In this document: in pieces, positions 9,012 to 17,789 of the stretch
Position numbering within the stretch: the first letter of the stretch is position 1
Layout: each line of letters starts with the position of its first letter
Origin: a bacterium 210820-DFI.6.37
GTDB taxonomy: Bacteria; Bacillota; Clostridia; Peptostreptococcales; Anaerovoracaceae
Direction of reading: 5' to 3'
Assembly: GCA_020558355.1 (NCBI GenBank)
Contig: JAJCKG010000008.1
Location: 62,001 to 126,000 of the forward strand
Length of the DNA: 64,000 nucleotides
Position numbers and translations under genes: made by a program
Notes under the pieces: generated by a model
What the model was told of the DNA's origin: nothing
What the model saw: only the letters and a program-made list of their open reading frames with translations
Databases searched by the model: none

Positions 9012-9635
9012 TTATAGTTCCATAAAGGCTCTTAGAATGTTGAGCCCCACATTGCCGCTCTTTTCCGGATGGAACTGCGTTCCATAGACATTCCCGCTGC
9101 GAACGGCTCCTGTGATTTCAATATCGTAATTTGACGATGCGATAGTGTTTTCAAGACAATCCTTCCCATAAAAGCTATGGACGTAATATACACAGTCTCC
9201 CTCTTTGATATATTTGAAAAGAGGTTCATTTTCTTTCAGCTTCAGGCTGTTCCATCCGATATGAGGAACTTTCAGCTTTTTGCCGTCAGCCCTCTCTGGA
9301 AGGTCCTCTTCAATGGAAGCGATCTTCCCCTTGATCAGCCCCAGTCCTTCATGCTCGCCGTATTCATAGCTTTTTTCAAAGAGAAGCTGCATTCCCAGGC
9401 AGATTCCCAGAAGGGGTTTTCCTTTTCTGGTCTCTTCTATAATGGTATCCACCAGTCCGGTTGCTCTCAGCTTCGCGATGGCGTCCTCAAAAGCTCCAAC
9501 GCCCGGAAGAATAATACGGTCCGCCGAGAGGATATCTTCTCTTTTGTTTGTAACAATGGTTTCGGCCCCCAGAAATTTCAGGGAAGCTGTGAGAGAAAAT
9601 AAATTTCCCACTCCATAATCAATTACTGCAATCAT
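9012..9635 (-). CDS. hisH: imidazole glycerol phosphate synthase glutaminase subunit
   Basis: 207 residues, class I glutamine amidotransferase. The nucleophile is Cys79 in LLGICLGMQLL; GTQFHPEKSG near the end supplies the catalytic His and Glu; PGVGAFEDA forms the oxyanion region. It releases ammonia from glutamine and channels it to HisF. Unusually, hisH is separated from hisA and hisF by the membrane-protein gene. Confidence 0.96.
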   Translation of the reverse strand: MIAVIDYGVGNLFSLTASLKFLGAETIVTNKREDILSADRIILPGVGAFEDAIAKLRATGLVDTIIEETRKGKPLLGICLGMQLLFEKSYEYGEHEGLGLIKGKIASIEEDLPERADGKKLKVPHIGWNSLKLKENEPLFKYIKEGDCVYYVHSFYGKDCLENTIASSNYDIEITGAVRSGNVYGTQFHPEKSGNVGLNILRAFMEL

Positions 9636-9647
9636 GTCTTACCTTTC

Positions 9648-10235
9648 TTAAAGAACGCCCTTTGTGGAAGGGATCTCATCCGCGTATTCCGGGTCAATGG
9701 CAACGGCCTGTTTCAGCGCTCTTGCCAGCCCTTTGAAAACCGCTTCGATAATATGGTGACTGTTTTCACCCGCCATCATCTTGAAATGAAGGTTGATTCC
9801 CATTTCTCTGGAAAACGCAGTCATAAATTCCTTTACCAGTTCGGTGTCGAAGGTACCCACTTTCTGAGTCGGTATTTCCACATCAAAATTCAGGTACGCT
9901 CTTCCACTAATGTCCAGTCCGCACAGGATCAGTGTTTCGTCCATGGGAAGCAGCATATTTCCGTAACGGAAAATGCCCTTCTTGTCTCCCAGCGCTTCCT
10001 TAAAAGCCTGCCCCAGACAAATACCGATGTCCTCTACCGTGTGGTGGTCATCTACGTGGCTATCGCCTCTGCACTCTACAGAAAGATCGAACCTGCCATG
10101 ACGGGAGAAAAGCTCTAACATATGATTAAGAAAGCCGCAGCCGGTATCTACCTGATAATTGCCGCTGCCGTCAATATTCAGGGAAAGCCGGATATCGGTC
10201 TCGCCGGTCTTTCTGCTTATCTGACTTGCTCTCAT
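9648..10235 (-). CDS. hisB: imidazoleglycerol-phosphate dehydratase
   Basis: 195 residues, the monofunctional form with no phosphatase domain. Mn-binding histidine clusters are visible: DSHVDDHHTVEDIG and GENSHHIIEAVFKG. It dehydrates IGP to imidazole acetol phosphate. The ATG overlaps the hisC stop by 4 bases (ATGA), showing tight coupling. Confidence 0.96.
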   Translation of the reverse strand: MRASQISRKTGETDIRLSLNIDGSGNYQVDTGCGFLNHMLELFSRHGRFDLSVECRGDSHVDDHHTVEDIGICLGQAFKEALGDKKGIFRYGNMLLPMDETLILCGLDISGRAYLNFDVEIPTQKVGTFDTELVKEFMTAFSREMGINLHFKMMAGENSHHIIEAVFKGLARALKQAVAIDPEYADEIPSTKGVL

Positions 10236-11302
10236 TTCGCCTTCCTTTCCAAAAGCTCTCTTGTCGCTTCCAGAAGAGCTTCCATATCTTCGTCTCTGCC
10301 AATGGTTATTCTGACAAAATCGGAAATCGGTTCTTTCTCAAAGTGCCGTACAATAATATTTTTCTTCCTGAGTCCGGTGAAGTATTCCTTTCCTGAAAGC
10401 TGACCGCTCTTTGCGAAGACAAAGTTAGCGGAAGACGGAAGGACGGTAAAGCCCAGCGCTTCCAGTTTTTCAGTAAAGCTCCGGCGCGTGTTGATAATCT
10501 TTTTTCTGGTTTCCTGAAAGTAAGCGTCGTCGCGGACAGCCTCTTTTGCCGCCAGAATAGAAAGCCGATTCAGGTTATACGGGTTAAAGCTGAATTTGAT
10601 CCGGTTCAGATCTTCGATCAGCGCTTTGCTTCCCAGCGCGAAACCGACCCGGCTGCCGGCCAGACTTCTGGATTTTGAAAAAGTTTGTACTATCAATAGA
10701 TTATCATACTTCTGCAAAAAAGGCACGCAACTTTTTGCTCCAAAGTCAATATATGCTTCGTCAATAATCACCAGGTTGCTCCTGTTGCTTTCAAGAATCC
10801 CCTCGATCTCCTCTAATTCCAACGCAATTCCCGTAGGCGCGTTTGGATTCGCGATAATAATTGTTCCATCCAGATTTTTATAATCCTCCGGGTTTACTCG
10901 CAGGTCCTCTGTCAGAGGGACAGGGTTTGCCCTGGTCTGGAAAATATCGGCGTAAACCTTGTAAAATCCATAGCTTATCTCCGGAAAGTAGAATTTGCTT
11001 TCTTCATTCTGAAAAGCCATAAAGGAAAAGGCCAGCACTTCATCGGATCCGTTTCCTACCATGACCTGGTCTCTGTCAAGACCATAATACTCTGCGATAG
11101 CAGAGACCAGCTCCGCGGCCTCTGGGTCCGGATAAAGCATTAGTTTGCTTACCTGCGCCTGGTTAATGGCTTTCAGAACGCGGGGACTTGGCCCGTAAGG
11201 ATTTTCGTTGGTGTTCAGCTTGATCAGGTTGTCCACCTTAGGCTGCTCACCGGGAGTGTAGGGCTCCAGGCTTTCGTATTGTTTTTTTAAAAATCTGCTC
11301 AT
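10232..11302 (-). CDS. hisC: histidinol-phosphate aminotransferase
   Basis: 356 residues, a fold-type I PLP enzyme. The PLP lysine is in QTFSKSRSLAGSRVGF; NPNAPTG, DEAYIDF and the C-terminal VRITIGRDEDME are family motifs. It transaminates imidazole acetol phosphate to histidinol phosphate. It overlaps the hisG stop by 4 bases. Confidence 0.95.
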   Translation of the reverse strand: MSRFLKKQYESLEPYTPGEQPKVDNLIKLNTNENPYGPSPRVLKAINQAQVSKLMLYPDPEAAELVSAIAEYYGLDRDQVMVGNGSDEVLAFSFMAFQNEESKFYFPEISYGFYKVYADIFQTRANPVPLTEDLRVNPEDYKNLDGTIIIANPNAPTGIALELEEIEGILESNRSNLVIIDEAYIDFGAKSCVPFLQKYDNLLIVQTFSKSRSLAGSRVGFALGSKALIEDLNRIKFSFNPYNLNRLSILAAKEAVRDDAYFQETRKKIINTRRSFTEKLEALGFTVLPSSANFVFAKSGQLSGKEYFTGLRKKNIIVRHFEKEPISDFVRITIGRDEDMEALLEATRELLERKAK

Positions 11303-11919
11303 TTTACTGCTTCTCCCAATTTGTTCATCATGTCGCTGATGATCTGGTTCTGGAATTTAAAGCTGGATTTGTTGGCGATAAATCTGGCGCTGATGTCTTT
11401 GAATTCCTCGATGACTTCCAGATTGTTCGCTTTCAGCGTATTTCCCGTTTCCACGATGTCCACGATTACATCGGACAGCCCTAAAATCGGCGCCAGCTCG
11501 ATGCTTCCGTTCAGCTTGATGATCTCGATATCTCTGTTCTTTTCTGAATAAAATTGCTTTGCGATGTTGACGTATTTCGTAGCGATTCGCAGGGTCCGGT
11601 CCGGATCCTCCACGTATCCCTTTGGAGCGGCTACAGCCATGCGGCATTTGCCGATGGAAAGATCCAGCAGCTCATATACATCCGGGCCGCTTTCCAGCAG
11701 GATGTCCTTTCCCACGATTCCTACATCAGCGGCATGATGCTCTACATAAATGGCTACATCGCTGGGTTTTACCAGCAGATAGCGAACGCCTTTTTCAGGG
11801 CTTTCCAGCACCAGCAGCCGGTCTTTATCTTCATAGGCAGGGCAGTCATAGCCCGCGTCCCGAAGCATTCCATAGACCTGATCTCCCAATCTGCCCTTTG
11901 GCAGCGCGATATTTAACAT
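11299..11919 (-). CDS. hisG: ATP phosphoribosyltransferase, short form
   Basis: 206 residues, the short form that lacks the C-terminal regulatory domain and needs HisZ. Motifs: ALPKGRLGDQV at the start, DVGIVGKDILLE, and the PRPP-binding stretch with DIVETGNTLKANNL. It catalyses the first committed step, ATP plus PRPP to PR-ATP. It overlaps the end of hisZ by 7 bases, consistent with the two proteins forming one complex. Confidence 0.96.
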   Translation of the reverse strand: MLNIALPKGRLGDQVYGMLRDAGYDCPAYEDKDRLLVLESPEKGVRYLLVKPSDVAIYVEHHAADVGIVGKDILLESGPDVYELLDLSIGKCRMAVAAPKGYVEDPDRTLRIATKYVNIAKQFYSEKNRDIEIIKLNGSIELAPILGLSDVIVDIVETGNTLKANNLEVIEEFKDISARFIANKSSFKFQNQIISDMMNKLGEAVK

Positions 11920-13037
11920 GCCGCACCTTCCTTTCTCAGCTGGCCCTGCTTTAGCACATACAATTCTTTATACCTGAGGCCTTCCGGTATCTGTTTTTCC
12001 GCCCGGACACTCAGGCCTTCCTTCTGCAGCTGCCGCACGGCTTCGGAAACAGCCACCACGCCTTCTTCCCCGTAGACGAGCACCGCGTCCACATCGAAGG
12101 ACTTTCTTTCCTCCGCGATCCGGTTGATCTCATTGAGATAGAGCGCGAAGCCGATGGCTCCTGTCTTTTTTCCCAGCCGCACCATGGCCTGATCGTACTG
12201 ACCTCCTGCCAGAACGCTTTTTCCCAGCTCTTTGATATAGCCCTTGAAAATAATCCCGTTATAGTAATCAATATCGTTGACAATGGACAGATCCAGCTGA
12301 ATATTCTTCGCGAGGCCCAGCGCTTTCAGAGCGTCGTAGATCTCCGCCAGCTCATCCAGGGCCTGATCCATCGCTTTATTGAGGGAAATTTTCTTGGCTT
12401 CCTTTATTGTCTTTTTTACATCTCCGTAGAGGGACGGCAGTCTGCACAGGCTCTCGGTCTGCAGCTCGGAAAGAGCCGCTTCCCTTGCGGTTTTTCGAAT
12501 TCCATCGGCATTTTTGCTGCGGATCAGACGCAGCAGCTTCAGCTGGATATGCTCCGGCGCCTGCAGACTTTCCAGCAGCTCGACGACAAAGCTCATATGG
12601 GCGATTTCCAAGATATAATCTTTGCTAATGGTCTTCAGGCTCTTCGCGGCTAAAGCGATCACTTCGGTAATGCAGTAAGCGTCCACTTTCCCTATGTATT
12701 CCAGCCCCATCTGATTGATTTCCTTGAAGGTATGGCTTTCCCGGCTCTCTCTGTATACATTTTCCAGATAGTACAGCTTTTCATTGCAGCCCGCTGTGGC
12801 ATTGGTATTTTTGATAATGCTCAATGTTACATCCGGCTTGAGGGCCAATAGCCTGCCGTCCAGATCGGTGAAAGTAATCACTTTATCCGTACCGAGAAAG
12901 TCTTTGTTTTCTACATACAGGCTGTATTCTTCAAATTTTGCCATTTTGTACTTTTTATATCCGTACTGTTCATAAAGGCCCCGCAGCTCCAGACAGGCTT
13001 TTTCATCCGGTTTCAGTTCCGCCTTTTTATATTTCAT
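11913..13037 (-). CDS. hisZ: ATP phosphoribosyltransferase regulatory subunit (HisRS-like)
   Basis: 374 residues, related to the catalytic core of histidyl-tRNA synthetase but without the anticodon domain. LLALKPDVTLSI, YYLENVYRESRE (motif 2 region), YYNGIIFKGYI and SVLAGGQYD are typical. HisZ activates short HisG and confers histidine feedback. First gene of the operon, following a leader of about 135 bases. Confidence 0.93.
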   Translation of the reverse strand: MKYKKAELKPDEKACLELRGLYEQYGYKKYKMAKFEEYSLYVENKDFLGTDKVITFTDLDGRLLALKPDVTLSIIKNTNATAGCNEKLYYLENVYRESRESHTFKEINQMGLEYIGKVDAYCITEVIALAAKSLKTISKDYILEIAHMSFVVELLESLQAPEHIQLKLLRLIRSKNADGIRKTAREAALSELQTESLCRLPSLYGDVKKTIKEAKKISLNKAMDQALDELAEIYDALKALGLAKNIQLDLSIVNDIDYYNGIIFKGYIKELGKSVLAGGQYDQAMVRLGKKTGAIGFALYLNEINRIAEERKSFDVDAVLVYGEEGVVAVSEAVRQLQKEGLSVRAEKQIPEGLRYKELYVLKQGQLRKEGAAC

Positions 13038-13179
13038 GGTTGCTCCTTTCCTGAATTCTTTTTATAATAATATTATCTTTTCGCTGCTCTGCCGCGGACA
13101 CAAAATCCGGCAGGCAGTCTTGTTTTGTTTTATCAATCTGCCGCATTACTGCGGTAAAGCGTTTTTTCTTACAGGGATT

Positions 13180-13207
13180 ATTATAGCATATCTCCCTTAA
13201 ATGTAAA
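13180..13207 (-). promoter_or_regulatory. promoter of the histidine operon
   Basis: TTTACA (13202-13207) and TATAAT (13180-13185) with a 16-base spacer on the minus strand. The leader to hisZ has a small stem CCGCA-GTAA-TGCGG (13141-13154) and a CTGCCG/CGGCAG stem. It is too short and lacks the conserved T-box sequence, so a tRNA-sensing leader is not supported. Confidence 0.65.
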
Positions 13208-13753
13208 GGCACTTTTTCAATTTACCGAAAGTTTGAAACAACTCCGCCATTTGAAAGCTTTGTTTCAAACTTTTCAAGGCTTTCAGGGCCTATACAAAAG
13301 ACTTCTCTGTTTTTGCCCCTCTGTTCTTCTATTTCCCAGGAAAATAGCTCCCGCGGCCCGCGTACTTCTTGAAACAATGGCCCGCAAAACGGCTCTTGTT
13401 TCAGAATTTCCCACATGGCCCAAAACAGAGCCGCTTAAACCGCTTTTCAGGCAGAAATACCCGCAAAATTCAAAATCGCCCAAACCCGCTATTTTTCAAC
13501 AAAAATCGGCATTTCATTATACTGAATACATGTTTTTCCTTAATTTTCCTAAGCACCCTTTACCCCTTCAAATTTAAGGCTTCTCCACCTGCCTTTCATA
13601 CTAAAGTCTTACTTTGCTTATTCCGCAAACAGCACTTTTTGTCTGTTGAAAAAAGCCAAAAAACTTCCTAAAGTAAAGCCATCAGAAAACGCGGGCACAC
13701 CGCCTCAGGGGGAGGCGGCGCCAATAAGAGGAACAAAGAAAGAGGGTATTAAA
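13208..13753. other. non-coding spacer between divergent his and mmsA genes, rich in inverted repeats
   Basis: No ORF here looks protein-like. It holds a 13-bp inverted repeat (AAAGTTTGAAACA at 13228-13240, its complement at 13261-13273), further GAAACA/TGTTTC copies near 13370-13402, an imperfect GGCTCT...AGAGCC hairpin (13391-13432) and a CCGCCTC/GAGGCGG stem (13700-13718) just before the mmsA ribosome site. TTTCAA/TTGAAA boxes repeat five times between 13214 and 13277. A weak -10 (TATACT, about 13519-13524) may serve mmsA. Confidence 0.5.
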
Positions 13754-15265
13754 ATGAGCGAGATCAAAAAATTAAACTACTATGTTAACGGCCAGTTCAA
13801 GCAGTCTAAAACAGAGGTATACCGCGACGCCTACAATCCAAGTACCGGTGAAGTCATAGCAAAAGTCCCCTGCTGCCTGCCAGAAGAAGTAGAAGAGGCG
13901 ATTGCCGCCGCGAAAGCAGCTTTCCCTGGCTGGTCCGCAACACCGGTTATAAAAAGAGTACAGATCCTTCACAAGCTGAGAGCTCTCTTAATTGAGCACA
14001 TGGACGAGCTTACATATTCTGTCGCCATGGAAAACGGCAAAGCCTGGGATGAAGCTCAAGGGGATGTGCTGAAAGCAAAGGAAGGGACCGAACAGGCTAT
14101 CTCCGCTCCGTCTCTCATGATGGGCGACAGTCTGATGGATGCGTCCAAAGGCTTTGACACGGTGCTGTACAGAGAGCCCCTGGGCGTTTTCGCCGGAATC
14201 GTGCCTTTCAACTTTCCGGCTATGATCCCTATGGGCTGGATGACGCCTATGTGCATCGCCTGCGGCAATACCATCGTCATCAAGGCGGCCACCTTCACCC
14301 CGCAGACCTGTATGCGCATTGCGGAATTATATAAGGAAGCCGGACTTCCAGACGGGGTTATCAACATCGTGACCTGCTCTCGCCATGAAGCGGAAATTTT
14401 CCTGCACCATCCGGATATCAAGGGAATTACCTTTGTAGGCTCCACCGAGATCGGAAAACACATCTATTCCACAGCAGCGGCAGAGGGCAAGCGGGTTCAG
14501 GCGCTGTGCGAGGCGAAAAACCACGCGCTGGTCCTGGAGGACGCGCCGATTGAGCGGACAGCCGCCGGCATCATCAACGCTTCCTTCGGCTGCGCGGGAG
14601 AGCGCTGCATGGCCCTTCCGGTCATCGTTGTACAGGAAAGCATTGCCGACAAACTGACAGAGGCCATTGTCAGACTGGCCAAAAAACTGAAAGTCGGGCC
14701 TGCTTATGATAAAGAAACGGGCCTGGGCCCGGTGGTCAACCAAGGGCACAAACAGTCTATCCTTAACTGGATCCAAACCGGTCTGGATGAAGGCGCGAAG
14801 CTGATCTTAGACGGAAGAGACGTAAAGGTTTCCGGTTACGAAAAAGGCTTTTACATCGGGCCTACGATCTTTGACCATGTAACGCCGGAAATGACCATCG
14901 GCCAGAGAGAAGTCTTCGGACCGGTCCTCTGTGTCAAGCGGGTAAAAAGCTTTGAAGAAGGCCTTGCGGTTATGAACGCGAATCCTTTCGCGAACGGCTC
15001 TGTAATTTACACCCAAAACGGCTATTACGCCCGGGAATTCGCAAGGCATACGGACGGCGGAATGGTAGGCGTCAATGTGGGCATTCCGGTTCCTGTGGGA
15101 ATGTTTCCGTTCAACGGGCACAAGCAGTCCTTCTTTGGGGACCTGCACTGTCTGGGAAAAGACGGCTTCCACTTCTATACAGAAGGCAAGGTGGTTACAA
15201 CCCGCTGGTTTGATGAGGAAGAAGGCAAATCACAGACCGTTTCCACCTGGGACGGCACCATTTAA
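13754..15265 (+). CDS. mmsA: CoA-acylating methylmalonate-semialdehyde dehydrogenase
   Basis: 503 residues. It has the aldehyde dehydrogenase fold, with GVFAGIVPFNFPAMIPMGWM, the cofactor loop TFVGSTEIGKHIY, and Cys285 in GCAGERCMAL, where the GERCMA form and the C-terminal PFNGHKQSFFGDLHCLGKDG are hallmarks of the MmsA subgroup. These convert methylmalonate or malonate semialdehyde with NAD+ and CoA to propionyl- or acetyl-CoA (valine, inositol or beta-alanine breakdown). No partner genes of those pathways are adjacent. The start at 13754 is preferred over upstream in-frame codons because it matches the family N-terminus and has AAAGAGGG ahead. Confidence 0.88.
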   Translation: MSEIKKLNYYVNGQFKQSKTEVYRDAYNPSTGEVIAKVPCCLPEEVEEAIAAAKAAFPGWSATPVIKRVQILHKLRALLIEHMDELTYSVAMENGKAWDEAQGDVLKAKEGTEQAISAPSLMMGDSLMDASKGFDTVLYREPLGVFAGIVPFNFPAMIPMGWMTPMCIACGNTIVIKAATFTPQTCMRIAELYKEAGLPDGVINIVTCSRHEAEIFLHHPDIKGITFVGSTEIGKHIYSTAAAEGKRVQALCEAKNHALVLEDAPIERTAAGIINASFGCAGERCMALPVIVVQESIADKLTEAIVRLAKKLKVGPAYDKETGLGPVVNQGHKQSILNWIQTGLDEGAKLILDGRDVKVSGYEKGFYIGPTIFDHVTPEMTIGQREVFGPVLCVKRVKSFEEGLAVMNANPFANGSVIYTQNGYYAREFARHTDGGMVGVNVGIPVPVGMFPFNGHKQSFFGDLHCLGKDGFHFYTEGKVVTTRWFDEEEGKSQTVSTWDGTI

Positions 15266-15305
15266 ATACTGAGACTGCAAGTCATTTAAGCACTCCTTTC
15301 ATAAA

Positions 15306-15338
15306 AGAGAGACTGCCCGCATCAGCGGCGGTCTCTCT
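15306..15338 (+). terminator. terminator after mmsA
   Basis: Stem AGAGAGACTGCC / GGCGGTCTCTCT with a 9-base loop, followed by TTTCC. Confidence 0.65.
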
Positions 15339-15394
15339 TTCCTGCTTTTAGGCCGCAAACAAAAAAGCTGGAAAAAAACATAAAATTGTCACAT

Positions 15395-15449
15395 TAGTTG
15401 CCTTGACAACTATTTTTTATTGTAGTAATATAGTTGCCAGTTCAACTAT
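15395..15449 (+). promoter_or_regulatory. promoter with two MarR operators ahead of the exporter operon
   Basis: TTGACA (15403-15408), 17 bases, TAATAT (15426-15431). Two palindromes of one type flank it: TAGTTG-N6-CAACTA (15395-15412) over the -35 and ATAGTTG-N6-CAACTAT (15430-15449) over the start point. Binding of a dimeric repressor to either would block RNA polymerase, so the adjacent MarR protein very probably represses its own operon. Confidence 0.85.
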
Positions 15450-15469
15450 TTTTCACAGGAGGAATTACC

Positions 15470-15985
15470 ATGTGTGATGACAGCCACTTAGAAAGCAATG
15501 ACACCTATTTGAAAAATTTTTCTATTATACACCGCTTCAGCATCATGTATCATCTTCGAAGCATGAAAGAGTTTAACATTTCCGGCCATCAGATGGGATA
15601 CATCATGCACATCTATAAAAACCCGGGTATTTCGCAGGAGGACCTGGCTTCTTATTTGCGGCTCAACAAAGGTTCTGTCGCCAAGGGAATCCGCGGCCTG
15701 ATGCAGGACGGATACATCCGGCGGGTGCAAAACCAGCATGACCGGAGGGCCTACTGCCTGTATCCTACCGACAAAGCGAAACAGATCGTTTCTCAAGTGG
15801 AGCTGGAGCTTCATCGTTTTAATGAAATTCTGACTGACGGTATGACCAAAGAGGAAAAAAGACTTTTTATAGAGCTTTTAAACAAAGCCTGCCGCAATGT
15901 GCTAAACGCCGCCGGTGACGCCCGCCATGAGCTGTCGCAGCCCGGGCCGCCTCCCGGCTGCCGCCGTCCGCCCCATTGCTTGTAA
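15470..15985 (+). CDS. MarR family transcriptional repressor
   Basis: 171 residues. The winged helix spans about residues 45-105: YKNPGISQEDLASYLRLNKG and SVAKGIRGLMQDGYIRRVQN then DRRAYCLYPTDK, with the DxR wing of MarR proteins. Flanking helices form the dimer interface. The C-terminal tail (GPPPGCRRPPH) is unusual, with two Cys and two His, perhaps disordered. An AGGAGG site precedes the ATG at 15470, and two palindromic operators overlap the promoter. It lies upstream of a two-gene ABC exporter, the common MarR-exporter layout in Firmicutes, and probably responds to an exported toxic compound. Confidence 0.9.
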   Translation: MCDDSHLESNDTYLKNFSIIHRFSIMYHLRSMKEFNISGHQMGYIMHIYKNPGISQEDLASYLRLNKGSVAKGIRGLMQDGYIRRVQNQHDRRAYCLYPTDKAKQIVSQVELELHRFNEILTDGMTKEEKRLFIELLNKACRNVLNAAGDARHELSQPGPPPGCRRPPHCL

Positions 15986-16040
15986 GAGATTTTTTATTCC
16001 GGTCATATTTCTATATATTTAAAGAAAGGGGATTTACAAT

Positions 16041-17789
16041 ATGAAAGAAATACTGAAATACTATAGGCCATATATTCCGGTGATCCTTCTCATCATTGCC
16101 GCCCTGTACGGCCAGGCCATGTGTGAACTGGCTCTTCCGGGATATATGTCTGACATTATCAATTTCGGGATCATCAAGGGAGATATGTCTTATATCTATA
16201 AAACCGGGACCATCATGATCCTGGTGGCTCTGGCCGTTGTTATATGCGCCGGTCTTGCCGGCCTGTTTTCCGCCAGGGTCGCGGCGAAAGCTTCCCGGGA
16301 CATCCGCGGCGCTCTCTTTAAGAGAGTTACCGCTTTTTCCGCGGCGGAGCTGGAGGAATTCTCTACCGCGTCTCTGATCACACGATCCACCAATGACGTA
16401 CAGACCGTGCAGCAGTCCACGGTCATGATTCTGCGTCTGGCCTTCTTCGCGCCTATTATGGGGGTAGGCGCGGTAGTCAAAGCCCTGCGCACCAGTGTAC
16501 CGCTTTCCTGGACCATCGCGCTTTCCGTTCTGGTAATTCTGTGCGTCATGATTCTGGCCTTTTTTCTGGTGATGCCTAAATTTAAAGTGCTGCAGTCAAA
16601 GCTGGACCGGATCAACCTGATTATGGGAGAACGGCTTTCCGGGCTTCTGGTGGTCCGGGCTTTTACCACAGAGCTTTATGAGGAAGACCGCTTTGACAAA
16701 GCGAATCTGGAGCTGAAGAAAATCAATATGTTCGTAAACCGGGCCATGTCCTTTATGATGCCGGCCCTCTTTCTGGTAATGAACCTGTCCAGTGTTCTCA
16801 TTATCTGGGTCGGGGCAAAGCTGATCGACACGCAGCAGCTGATGGTAGGGGATATGCTGGCATTTTTGCAGTACGCCATGCAGATCATCATGTCCTTTTT
16901 GTTCATTACCATGATGTTCATTATGATACCGAGAGCGGCGGTTTCCGGTCAGCGAATCGGCGCTGTACTGGAAGTCGACCCTTCTATTAAGGATGCCCAG
17001 GACTGCGTCCAGCTGTCTAAACCTTGGGGACTTGTTGAGTTCCGGGATGTTTCTTTTGCTTATCCTGACGCGGAGGAAAAGACCTTGTCCGATATCAGCT
17101 TTGCCGCCTGCCCGGGAGAGACAACAGCGATTATCGGCGGCACGGGAAGCGGAAAATCCAGCCTGATCAAGCTGATTCCCCGTTTTTATGATGTGTCCGG
17201 AGGACGCATTCTGTTGGACGGGATTGATATACGCAAAATTTCTCAGAAAAGCCTGCGGCAGGCCATCGGCTATGTTCCGCAGAAGGGCGTTTTGTTTTCC
17301 GGAACCATCGCTTCCAATCTGCGCTACGGCAAAGAGGACGCCGGCATGGAGGAGATGCTGTCGGCCGCGGAAACAGCCCAGGCTATGGAGTTTATCAGTG
17401 AAAAGCAGGAGGGCTTTGAGGAGCCGGTATCCCAGGGTGGTACTACCGTTTCCGGCGGGCAAAAGCAAAGACTTTCTATTGCCCGGGCTCTTGTAAAAAA
17501 ACCGAAAATTTATATCTTTGACGATAGCTTTTCCGCCCTGGACTTTAAAACCGACGCCGCGCTCCGGGCCGCTCTGAAAGAAAAAGTAGGCAATAGCACC
17601 TTTATTATTGTCGCGCAGCGGATCAATACGATTATGGACGCGGATAAGATCATTGTGCTGGACGAAGGCCGGATCGCCGGTATCGGCACACATGAGCAGC
17701 TGCTGCGGGAATGCAGTGTCTATCAGGAAATCGCTTCTTCCCAGTTAAGTGAAGCAGAGCTTGAAAAGGGGGTTTTATCCAATGGCTGA
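16041..17789 (+). CDS. ABC exporter half-transporter, degenerate-site subunit
   Basis: 582 residues. Six membrane helices lie in about 1-300 and the ATPase domain in 330-582. Walker A is GGTGSGKSS (366-374), signature VSGGQ (470-474), Walker B YIFDD (Asp494) with Asp495 where the catalytic Glu is expected. Together with its partner, whose Glu is intact but whose signature is altered, this gives one active and one degenerate ATP site, as in TM287/288, LmrCD and BmrCD. It would export drugs or lipophilic compounds. GGGG precedes the ATG; the 3' end overlaps the next gene by 8 bases. Confidence 0.93.
   Translation: MKEILKYYRPYIPVILLIIAALYGQAMCELALPGYMSDIINFGIIKGDMSYIYKTGTIMILVALAVVICAGLAGLFSARVAAKASRDIRGALFKRVTAFSAAELEEFSTASLITRSTNDVQTVQQSTVMILRLAFFAPIMGVGAVVKALRTSVPLSWTIALSVLVILCVMILAFFLVMPKFKVLQSKLDRINLIMGERLSGLLVVRAFTTELYEEDRFDKANLELKKINMFVNRAMSFMMPALFLVMNLSSVLIIWVGAKLIDTQQLMVGDMLAFLQYAMQIIMSFLFITMMFIMIPRAAVSGQRIGAVLEVDPSIKDAQDCVQLSKPWGLVEFRDVSFAYPDAEEKTLSDISFAACPGETTAIIGGTGSGKSSLIKLIPRFYDVSGGRILLDGIDIRKISQKSLRQAIGYVPQKGVLFSGTIASNLRYGKEDAGMEEMLSAAETAQAMEFISEKQEGFEEPVSQGGTTVSGGQKQRLSIARALVKKPKIYIFDDSFSALDFKTDAALRAALKEKVGNSTFIIVAQRINTIMDADKIIVLDEGRIAGIGTHEQLLRECSVYQEIASSQLSEAELEKGVLSNG

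Noticed and set aside
13038..13179. T-box or histidine attenuator in the his leader
   Set aside because: The leader is only about 135 bases, lacks the conserved T-box sequence and has no run of His codons; only small stems are present.
13228..13432. GTTTGAAACA repeats as a CRISPR array
   Set aside because: Copies are in both orientations, irregularly spaced and too short; no cas genes.
13222..13577. Two ORFs (64 and 114 residues) in the his-mmsA gap
   Set aside because: They run through the inverted repeats, have poor RBS and low-complexity composition; treated as non-coding.
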